A stretch of 18,684 bases of DNA from Avoscillospira sp045589035 (GTDB taxonomy: Bacteria; Bacillota; Clostridia; Oscillospirales; Oscillospiraceae): assembly GCA_045589035.1 (NCBI GenBank), contig JAZNFJ010000013.1:1-18684 (forward strand), read 5' to 3'. The notes beneath the pieces are model-generated. The model did no database searches, was not told where the DNA came from, and saw only the letters and a list, made by a program, of their open reading frames with translations. How positions within the stretch are numbered: the stretch's first letter is position 1; each line of letters begins with the position of its first letter. Below, in pieces: positions 12,984 to 18,684 of the stretch. The position numbers and the translations under genes were made by a program.

Positions 12984-13739
12984 ATGGATATCAACAAAAT
13001 CAAAATCACGGACGTTCTGGCAGTCATGACCGTCTTTTCTCCCAAAGGTCGGACTGACAGTATTCACAACCGCAGTTGCTATGGTTTAAGTTTTACTGCT
13101 GACGGAGAGATCACCTATCGCCATAGAGGTCAAACCTATTTGTCAGACAGATATCACGCCGTCATCCTGCCAAAAGGACAAAGCTACACCATATACGGAA
13201 ATAAAAAAGGCACCTTCCCTGTCATCAATTTCGACTGCGAAGGATTTTTTGCTGATGAATTCATTGTCCTGCCAATCAGCCACATCGAACCCATTTTGAA
13301 GGATTTCGAGTATCTGAAAAGCAGATTCTTCCGGGAAGAAAACCGACTGCTGTCCATGAGCATTCTTTACAAAATGCTCTATGACCTCGTCCGCGGCGAA
13401 ACACTCCTGTCCGGTCCCCTTTCCCCCGCCATCGAAAGGCTGGAGCAAAACCTCTCTTCTGACATCACCAATGCCACACTGGCAGAAACCTGTTCCATGA
13501 GCGAGGAATATTTCCGAAAGCAATTCAAAAAAATCTACGGTCTATCCCCAAAACAGTATGTCATCGACCTGCGAATCGCCAAGGCCAAACAGCTTCTCAC
13601 TGATGGAATACTGAAGGTTCATGCCATCTCCGAGCAATGCGGCTTTTCAAATCCCTATCATTTCTGCCGCCTGTTTAAAGAAAAAACAGGTCTAACTCCA
13701 ACGGGATTTATGAACACAAATAAGGCAGACCGCATCTGA
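12984..13739 (+). CDS. AraC-family transcriptional regulator
   Basis: DNA-binding regulator with an N-terminal cupin-like sensor (about residues 8-100; strands such as YGLSFTADGEITYRHRGQ and DRYHAVILPKGQSYTIYG) and a C-terminal double helix-turn-helix (148-243). The first HTH is TLAETCSMSEEYFRKQFKKIYG and the second is VHAISEQCGFSNPYHFCRLFKEKTGLTP, both close to the AraC/XylS pattern. It has 251 residues. It is divergent from the SDR-aroD-like pair across a 147-base region with a weak -35 on the SDR side, so it most likely activates that operon in response to its substrate. No ligand is evident. Downstream lies a separate promoter for the next gene, so it is probably monocistronic. Confidence 0.92.
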   Translation: MDINKIKITDVLAVMTVFSPKGRTDSIHNRSCYGLSFTADGEITYRHRGQTYLSDRYHAVILPKGQSYTIYGNKKGTFPVINFDCEGFFADEFIVLPISHIEPILKDFEYLKSRFFREENRLLSMSILYKMLYDLVRGETLLSGPLSPAIERLEQNLSSDITNATLAETCSMSEEYFRKQFKKIYGLSPKQYVIDLRIAKAKQLLTDGILKVHAISEQCGFSNPYHFCRLFKEKTGLTPTGFMNTNKADRI

Positions 13740-13754
13740 TCCCCTTGTTTTATC

Positions 13755-13783
13755 TTGCCAACTTTCTCTCCAAAGGGTATAAT
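13755..13783 (+). promoter_or_regulatory. Promoter of the ygjV-like/trmH operon
   Basis: TTGCCA (13755-13760), 17-base spacer, perfect TATAAT (13778-13783), followed by AAGGAGG at 13796-13802 and the ATG at 13810. Confidence 0.75.
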
Positions 13784-13809
13784 GAAAAAAAGACCAAGGA
13801 GGTTTTCCC

Positions 13810-14328
13810 ATGGCACATAACATGACATACTACATCGGTCAGGCCCTCGGTATCGTGGCTACCATCTGCTGCTTCGCCCTTCCGCTTTTTAAGAAAAAAT
13901 GGCAGATGCTGCTGGTTTCCGCCACCTCCAATGTGTTCTTTGTTCTCAACCTTCTGCTGATTGACCAGTTTGGTTCTGCCAGCTATGTCAACATCGTCGC
14001 CATTGTCCAGACCTTGTTCTCCCTGTGGCATGTGCAGAAGGATAAGCCTGTAACGGTGGTGGAAAACATCCTGTTCTTGATTGCCTATGTGGTCTGCGGT
14101 TCTTTCGGTTTCAAGGGTGCGCTGGATCTGCTGCCCATTGCAGGTTCTGTGTTCAATATGCTCTCCGTGTTCCAGAGAGATGAGCAGAAGACCAGAATTC
14201 TCATTCTGTTCAACGCTTCCCTCTTCTGCATCTACTACATCGTCATTGGCTCCACCAACCTGCTGGCAGAGCTGCTGGCGGTCATCACCACCATCATTGC
14301 CATGGTGAGATACAGAAAGAAATCATGA
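13810..14328 (+). CDS. YgjV-family inner membrane protein
   Basis: Polytopic membrane protein of 172 residues with about five to six hydrophobic helices (near 8-28, 34-52, 58-72, 82-98, 104-120 and 132-165). The arrangement and phrases such as GQALGIVATICCFALPLFKKKW, ENILFLIAYVVCGSFGF and ELLAVITTIIAMVRYRKK fit the Imp-YgjV family, whose function is unknown. The ATG is preceded by AAGGAGG. Its stop overlaps the following start as ATGA (14325-14328), so the methylase gene is translationally coupled to it. The family assignment is from pattern recognition and should be treated as probable. Confidence 0.8.
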   Translation: MAHNMTYYIGQALGIVATICCFALPLFKKKWQMLLVSATSNVFFVLNLLLIDQFGSASYVNIVAIVQTLFSLWHVQKDKPVTVVENILFLIAYVVCGSFGFKGALDLLPIAGSVFNMLSVFQRDEQKTRILILFNASLFCIYYIVIGSTNLLAELLAVITTIIAMVRYRKKS

Positions 14329-15134
14329 TGAATATCTTTGAAATCACCGATTTTTCCGCGCCGGAACTGGATGTCTATGCCCGGCTGACAGAAAACCAGC
14401 TGCTCAACCGGGAGCATCCGGAGGAAGGGCTGTTCATTGCCGAAAGTCCCATTGTGGCAGGCAGAGCATTGGATGCAGGTTTCGAACCAGTTTCCATACT
14501 TGTAGAGAAAAAGCACATCGAAACCCAGGCAGCCGATCTCATTGCCCGGTGCCATGATGTGCCGGTCTACACGGCAGAATTTGATGTGCTGACCCAGCTG
14601 ACCGGCTTTCAGCTGACCAGAGGCGTCCTCTGCGCCATGAGAAGAAAGCCCCTGCCCTCCTTGGAAAATGTCTGCAAAGGGGCAAAGCGGGTAGCTGTAC
14701 TGGAAAATGTGATGAATCCCACCAATGTGGGAGCGATTTTCCGTTCCGCCGCTGCCCTGCATATGGATGCGGTGCTGCTGACCTCCGCCTGCAGCGACCC
14801 CCTCTACCGCAGGGCCATCCGGGTGAGTATGGGGACCGTGTTCCAGATCCCATGGACCTTTCTGGAAGAAGACTGGCCTGCACAGCTGAAAAATCTGGGC
14901 TTTGCCACCGCGGCCATGGCCCTGACAGATGACTCCGTCAGCATCCGGGACCCTCGGCTGGCACAGGAAGAAAATCTGGCCATTGTTCTCGGCACAGAAG
15001 GCGACGGACTGGCAGAAACTACCATCGCCCAATGCGATTATACGGTCAAGATCCCCATGTCTCACGGGGTGGACTCCCTCAATGTGGCAGCCGCCAGCGC
15101 AGTTGCCTTCTGGCAGTTACAAGCAGAAGCATAA
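14325..15134 (+). CDS. TrmH/SpoU-family RNA 2'-O-methyltransferase
   Basis: SPOUT-class, SAM-dependent methylase that modifies a ribose 2'-OH in rRNA or tRNA. N-terminal about 105 residues form an L30e-like substrate-binding domain (LFIAESPIVAGRAL). The knotted catalytic domain has motif 1 NPTNVGAIFRSA at 131-142 with the catalytic Arg, motif 2 VLGTEGDGL at 221-229, and motif 3 IPMSHGVDSLNVAAAS at 243-258. It has 269 residues, normal length. The ATG at 14325 overlaps the upstream stop (ATGA) and lacks a strong Shine-Dalgarno site, consistent with coupling; a second ATG follows at 14328. The specific target nucleotide cannot be assigned. Confidence 0.93.
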   Translation: MMNIFEITDFSAPELDVYARLTENQLLNREHPEEGLFIAESPIVAGRALDAGFEPVSILVEKKHIETQAADLIARCHDVPVYTAEFDVLTQLTGFQLTRGVLCAMRRKPLPSLENVCKGAKRVAVLENVMNPTNVGAIFRSAAALHMDAVLLTSACSDPLYRRAIRVSMGTVFQIPWTFLEEDWPAQLKNLGFATAAMALTDDSVSIRDPRLAQEENLAIVLGTEGDGLAETTIAQCDYTVKIPMSHGVDSLNVAAASAVAFWQLQAEA

Positions 15135-15165
15135 AAAATCCGCATCCTTTCGGATGCGGATTTTT
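15134..15165. terminator. Bidirectional terminator between trmH-like and ACT genes
   Basis: AAAAATCCGCATCC (15134-15147) and GGATGCGGATTTTT (15152-15165) form a perfect 14-base stem with loop TTTC. It begins at the methylase stop codon and ends two bases before the converging ACT-gene stop, so it serves both strands. Confidence 0.95.
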
Positions 15166-15167
15166 CT

Positions 15168-15599
15168 TTACTTAATTCCCAGTTCCTCTGCTTCCACAGG
15201 GGTAATACCATGGGACTGCAGCAAGGCAAGGAACTTCTCCTCATCGGAAATACGGAAGACCATATAGGCCTTGTTCTCCTGATGGGTGAACAGAGAGTAC
15301 ATATACTCAATATCGATATTGCCCTCTGCCAGCAGTGCCAGCACAGGTGCCAGGCCGCCGGGTGCATCAGGCACAGCCACAGCCACCACAGGGGTCATGG
15401 ACAGGATATAGCCATTGGAGAGCAGAATGCCCGTGGCCTTTTCCGCATCGTCCACGATCATACGCAGAACACCGTAGTCAGAGGTTTCCGCAATGGAGAT
15501 GGCACGCAGGTCAATGGCATTATCTGCCAAAACACCTGTGATCTCTGCCAGCTGTCCTGCTCGGTTTTCCAGAAATACAGAAATTTGATGGACGCTCAT
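15168..15599 (-). CDS. Tandem ACT-domain protein
   Basis: Small cytoplasmic ligand-binding protein of 143 residues made of two ACT domains: about 1-68 (HQISVFLENRAGQLAEITGVLADNAIDLRAISIAE) and 70-140 (VVAVAVPDAPGGLAPVLALLAEGNIDIEYMYS). The AGQL and GGLA turns are where ACT pairs bind amino acids. There is no catalytic domain. AAGGAGG at 15607-15613 overlaps the paaK stop and is seven bases before the ATG at 15599. It is the last gene of the iorA-iorB-paaK operon, an arrangement repeatedly seen in anaerobes. Sensing of an aromatic or branched amino acid is a likely but unproved role. Confidence 0.93.
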   Translation of the reverse strand: MSVHQISVFLENRAGQLAEITGVLADNAIDLRAISIAETSDYGVLRMIVDDAEKATGILLSNGYILSMTPVVAVAVPDAPGGLAPVLALLAEGNIDIEYMYSLFTHQENKAYMVFRISDEEKFLALLQSHGITPVEAEELGIK

Positions 15600-15611
15600 A
15601 GGGATACCTCC

Positions 15612-16910
15612 TTAAATTTTCCGCTTGTCGATGATACGAACGGCCTTGCCCTCGCTTCTGGCGATGGACTTGGGCGCAACCAGCTTGACCTTGGCATAGA
15701 TGCCCAGCATGACCTTCAAGGCCGCCACCAGATTCTTCTCCATGGCACTGATCTTTGCCAGAGAGTCGGAGAAGTTCTCGGGGGTCATTTCGACCATGAC
15801 TTCCAGGGTGTCGGAGTGGTTCACGCGATCCACCACGATCTGGTAGTTGGCCTGATAGCCCTGCTCGATGAGCACTGCCTCGATCTGGGAGGGGAACACA
15901 TTGACACCCTTGACGATGAGCATATCGTCGCTGCGGCCCATGGGCTTGGACATCTTCACATGGGTTCTGCCGCAGGGGCACTTTTCACGGGTCAGCACGC
16001 AAATATCGCGGGTACGGTAACGGAGCAGCGGGAAAGCTTCCTTGGTGATGGCAGTAAAGACCAGTTCGCCCTTGGAACCTTCGGGGAGGACTTCACCCGT
16101 ATCGGGATTGATGATCTCCGCGATAAAGTGGTCTTCGTTAATATGCATACCGGTCTGTGCTTCACACTCAAAAGCAACACCCGGGCCGGAGGTTTCCGTC
16201 AGGCCATAGATATCATAGGCCTTGATGCCCAGTTTCTGCTCGATTTCCCGGCGCATTTCTTCGGACCAAGCTTCTGCGCCAAAAATACCGGCTTTCAGCT
16301 TGATCTGGTTACGCAGACCGGATTCTTCGATGGATTCTGCCAGATATTCGGCATAGGAGGGTGTGCAGCAGAGGATGGTCGATTCCAGATCCACCATAAA
16401 CTGCAGCTGTCGCTCCGTATTGCCGGAAGACATGGGCAGTGTCAGACAGCCAACCTTGTGGGAACCGCCATGAAGACCGGCTCCGCCGGTGAACAGACCG
16501 TAGCCGTAGCCAACCTGCACCACATCTTCCTTTGTGCCGCCGGCTGCCACGATGGCACGGGCACAGCAGTCTTCCCACAAATCCACATCGTGCTGGGTAT
16601 AGAATGCCACCACGCGCTTACCGGTGGTACCGGAGGTGGAATGGATGCGGACACAGTCTGCCAAAGGCTTGCCACGCAGTCCGTAGGGATAGGCTTCCCG
16701 CAGATCTGCCTTGGAAAGGAACGGCAGTTTGTGCAGATCGTCAATAGATCGGATATCCGCAGGGGTCACACCCTTCTCTTCCATTTTCTTGCGATAGTAG
16801 GGCACATTGTCCCACACATGCTGCACCTGCTTGATCAGGCGCTCGTTCTGGAGTTTGACCAGCTCCTCTCGGGGCATGGTTTCAATTTCGGGCTGATAAT
16901 AATTTGACAT
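15612..16910 (-). CDS. paaK: Phenylacetate-CoA ligase-type adenylate-forming enzyme
   Basis: AMP-binding acyl-CoA ligase of the PaaK group, converting an aryl-acetate, CoA and ATP to aryl-acetyl-CoA, AMP and PPi, or possibly run toward ATP formation during fermentation. It has 432 residues, normal for PaaK. The P-loop HSTSGTTGKRVV is at 90-101, CCTPSYAEYLAESI at 181-194, motif YGLTET at 235-240, RYRTRD at 297-302, CPCGRTH at 311-317, and GRSDDMLIVKGVNVFP at 325-340. The C-terminal Lys422 (SEGKAVRII) is the likely catalytic Lys. It starts at 16910 with AGGAAG eight bases upstream, 14 bases after iorB. With IorAB it suggests an aryl-pyruvate to aryl-acetate route. Confidence 0.95.
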   Translation of the reverse strand: MSNYYQPEIETMPREELVKLQNERLIKQVQHVWDNVPYYRKKMEEKGVTPADIRSIDDLHKLPFLSKADLREAYPYGLRGKPLADCVRIHSTSGTTGKRVVAFYTQHDVDLWEDCCARAIVAAGGTKEDVVQVGYGYGLFTGGAGLHGGSHKVGCLTLPMSSGNTERQLQFMVDLESTILCCTPSYAEYLAESIEESGLRNQIKLKAGIFGAEAWSEEMRREIEQKLGIKAYDIYGLTETSGPGVAFECEAQTGMHINEDHFIAEIINPDTGEVLPEGSKGELVFTAITKEAFPLLRYRTRDICVLTREKCPCGRTHVKMSKPMGRSDDMLIVKGVNVFPSQIEAVLIEQGYQANYQIVVDRVNHSDTLEVMVEMTPENFSDSLAKISAMEKNLVAALKVMLGIYAKVKLVAPKSIARSEGKAVRIIDKRKI

Positions 16911-16924
16911 ACGTTACACTTCCT

Positions 16925-17497
16925 TTATGCTTCGCGACCCAGTTGGAATGCCTTTTTGTTCAGTTCCAGGAACTTGGCGGGAACGCTCTTCTCAATGGCT
17001 TCCATCCACTCTTCCATGGTGAAATCAAAGTACTTGGACAGTCTGCCCATGAGGACAATGTTGACTGCCTTGGAAGAGCCGGCTTCTTCTGCCAGCTTCA
17101 GGGCATCAAAGGCATCCAGTTCCAGGCCGGCAGCCTTGATCTTCCCGGTCAGGTTTTCGGGGTATTCCGCTGCGCCGATGATGACGGGCATGGGGTTGAT
17201 CTGCTGGGTATTGACGATGATCTTTCCGTCTTTCTTCAGATATTCTGTCCAACGGGCAGCCTCCAGCAGTTCAAAGGACACAATGAAATCGGCTTCACCC
17301 TTGTCAATGACGGGAGAGTAGACCTTTTCACCGTAGCGGACATAGGTGACCACGCTGCCGCCTCACTGGCTCATGCCATGGACTTCGGAAACCTTGATAT
17401 CATAGCCACGGGTCAAAAGCAGTCGACCCAGCAGCTTGGAAGCCAGCAGACTGCCCTGTCCGCCCACGCCTACGATCATAATATTTTTCGTTTTCAT
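16925..17497 (-). pseudogene. iorB: Indolepyruvate:ferredoxin oxidoreductase beta subunit, in-frame TGA
   Basis: Beta subunit partner of IorA in oxidative decarboxylation of aryl-pyruvates to aryl-acetyl-CoA with reduction of ferredoxin. Translation from the ATG at 17497, with AAGGAGG at 17505-17511 seven bases upstream, gives MKTKNIMIVGVGGQGSLL and EVHGMSQ, and then TGA at 17363-17365 (codon 45). The same frame continues GGSVVTYVRYGEKVYSP to the TAA at 16925. The family motif is GMSQRGG, so the TGA replaces a conserved Arg and would come from CGA by one transition. Without it the protein would be about 190 residues, normal for IorB. There is no frameshift and the rest looks undamaged. A GTG at 17353 (VVTYVRYG) could start a 142-residue fragment lacking the GVGGQG region. 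It could be a recent nonsense mutation, a sequencing or assembly error, or readthrough. Confidence 0.9.
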
Positions 17498-17499
17498 GT

Positions 17500-18684
17500 T
17501 CAGACCTCCTTGGGTGCCTGCAGGGCATCAAATTTACAAAGCTGTGCGCAAACACCGCAGCCGGTGCAGAGGGTGTTATCCACCTTGGCAATGCCGTTTT
17601 CCATGCTGATGGCGGGACAGCCGATCTTCATGCACATCTTACAGCTCTTACACTTATCCGCATCCACGGTCAGAGGCTTGTTGTGCTTGACATATTTCAG
17701 CAGAGCGCAGGGTCTTCTGGAGATGATGACAGAAGGCTCGCCTGCTGCCAGTTCTTCTTTCAGAACCTTGTCGCACTGGGCCAGATCATAGGGATCAACC
17801 ACCTGCACCCGCTTGATGCCAACCGCCTTGCACAGGCTTTCCAGATCGATCTTGGCACAGGGATCACCCTTCAGGTTGAAGCCGGTGGTGGGGTTCTGCT
17901 GGTGACCGGTCATACCGGTGATGGAGTTATCCACGATGATGACCGTGGCATTGGATTCGTTGTAGGCCATGTTGATCAGGCCGGTGACACCGGAGTGCAT
18001 GAAGGTACTGTCACCGATGACGGCAACGGTCTTGTTGTCCGCTGCACCGTTCTGTGCCTTGACAAAGCCGTGGGCACCGGAAATGGATGCGCCCATGCAG
18101 ATGGTGGTGTCCAGAGCGGACAGAGGGGGAACTGCGCCCAAAGTGTAGCAGCCGATGTCGCCCAGAGCCGTGACCTTGTTCTTGGCCAGGGTGTAGTACA
18201 AACCTCTGTGGGGACAGCCGGCGCACATAACGGGAGGACGGGCAGGAATGTTCTCTTCCAGCTTCACGCCGGCAGGAACGGTTTCGCCCAGTTTGCCTGC
18301 AACCAGATTCTGAGAAAATTCATCCATGCAGGGGAAGGTTTCCTTGCCCATGGGAGAAAGGCCCAGCTGACGGCAGTGGGTTTCGATGAAGCTGTCCAAT
18401 TCTTCCACGATGCACAGCTGATCCACAGACGCAGCAAAGTCCAAAATCTTCTTTTCAGGCAAAGGCCAGATCATACCCAGCTTCATAACGGGATACTGAT
18501 CGCCGCAGACCTCCTTCACATACTGGTAGGAAGTGGAAGAAGTGATGATGCCGATCTTGCGGTCAGAGCCATCTTCCACGCGGTTGATCTCACAAGTTTC
18601 CGCCCATTCCACCAGCTTGCGGGTGCGTTCTTCCACCACGGGATGGCGGCGCTTGGCATTGCCGGGCATCATGATGTACTTCTG
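17500..18684 (-). CDS. iorA: Indolepyruvate:ferredoxin oxidoreductase alpha subunit (C-terminal two thirds)
   Basis: Catalytic subunit that uses thiamine diphosphate, CoA and iron-sulfur clusters to decarboxylate indolepyruvate and other aryl-pyruvates. The frame is open to the right edge (QKYI precedes the first internal Met), so about 394 C-terminal residues of a usual 590-600 are present. The TPP-binding region is visible in MCAGCPHRGLYY, ALGDIGCYTLGAVPPLSA and AVIGDSTFMHSGVTGLINMAYN followed by VDNSITGMTGHQQNP. The C-terminus has two ferredoxin cluster motifs, CKSCKMCMKIGCPA and CTGCGVCAQLCKFDAL; the last lacks the common CP (it has CK). It ends with TGA at 17500, three bases before the iorB start. 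The promoter lies outside the window. Confidence 0.96.
   Translation of the reverse strand, partial: QKYIMMPGNAKRRHPVVEERTRKLVEWAETCEINRVEDGSDRKIGIITSSTSYQYVKEVCGDQYPVMKLGMIWPLPEKKILDFAASVDQLCIVEELDSFIETHCRQLGLSPMGKETFPCMDEFSQNLVAGKLGETVPAGVKLEENIPARPPVMCAGCPHRGLYYTLAKNKVTALGDIGCYTLGAVPPLSALDTTICMGASISGAHGFVKAQNGAADNKTVAVIGDSTFMHSGVTGLINMAYNESNATVIIVDNSITGMTGHQQNPTTGFNLKGDPCAKIDLESLCKAVGIKRVQVVDPYDLAQCDKVLKEELAAGEPSVIISRRPCALLKYVKHNKPLTVDADKCKSCKMCMKIGCPAISMENGIAKVDNTLCTGCGVCAQLCKFDALQAPKEV

Noticed and set aside
15210..16907. 565-codon plus-strand open frame opposite paaK and the ACT gene
   Set aside because: It is the antisense shadow of well-conserved genes, has a low-complexity His/Gln/Gly-rich translation with no recognisable domain, and lacks a good ribosome site.
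17363..17365. Selenocysteine at the iorB TGA
   Set aside because: The family has Arg, not Cys, at this site, and I see no convincing SECIS-type hairpin directly downstream.
1..18684. Defence system, prophage, transposon or CRISPR content
   Set aside because: No integrase, transposase, repeat-spacer array, nuclease-toxin pair or phage gene was found on either strand.

Overview
This window looks like chromosome from an anaerobic member of the Firmicutes, class Clostridia, probably near Oscillospirales; the family-level guess is weak. Support comes from the gene content: a str operon led by an L7Ae/YbxF-type gene, RecD2, an MreB/Mbl-type actin, ThiT behind a TPP riboswitch, and a ferredoxin-linked indolepyruvate oxidoreductase. 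Base composition is moderate, Shine-Dalgarno sites are strong AGGAGG types, and several sigma-A promoters have 17-bp spacers. No rRNA, tRNA, CRISPR array, insertion sequence or phage gene was seen. No stretch above 300 bases lacks a gene.

Left part (1-7107, minus strand). The str operon reads L7Ae-like, rpsL, rpsG, fusA, and fusA runs off the left edge. It has its own near-consensus promoter and is not preceded by rpoBC. Its spacers hold stable RNA hairpins. Upstream on the same strand is a recD2-comF-mreB run. A small one-helix membrane protein and an RluA-type pseudouridine synthase lie further upstream, separated by a strong terminator.

Middle (7167-11283, plus strand). A divergent promoter pair starts a half-size ABC exporter, followed by an amidohydrolase and a RadC-family protein. 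A perfect consensus promoter lies across the radC stop codon. It drives a TPP riboswitch, an intrinsic terminator and the thiamine transporter gene thiT. A perfect palindromic terminator separates thiT from the converging aroD-like gene.

Right part (11321-18684). An SDR oxidoreductase and a type I 3-dehydroquinase-like protein form a minus-strand pair divergent from an AraC-family regulator, which suggests a small inducible catabolic module. A YgjV-like membrane protein and a TrmH/SpoU rRNA methylase form an overlapping plus-strand pair. The final minus-strand operon is iorA (partial), iorB, paaK and a double-ACT protein, for aryl-pyruvate to aryl-acetyl-CoA/aryl-acetate chemistry and ligand sensing. 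iorB carries an in-frame TGA exactly where the family motif GMSQRGG has Arg.

Most of the window is ordinary chromosomal housekeeping. The items most worth a second look are the interrupted iorB, the AraC/SDR/AroD-like cluster, and the structured RNA spacers of a str operon detached from rpoBC.
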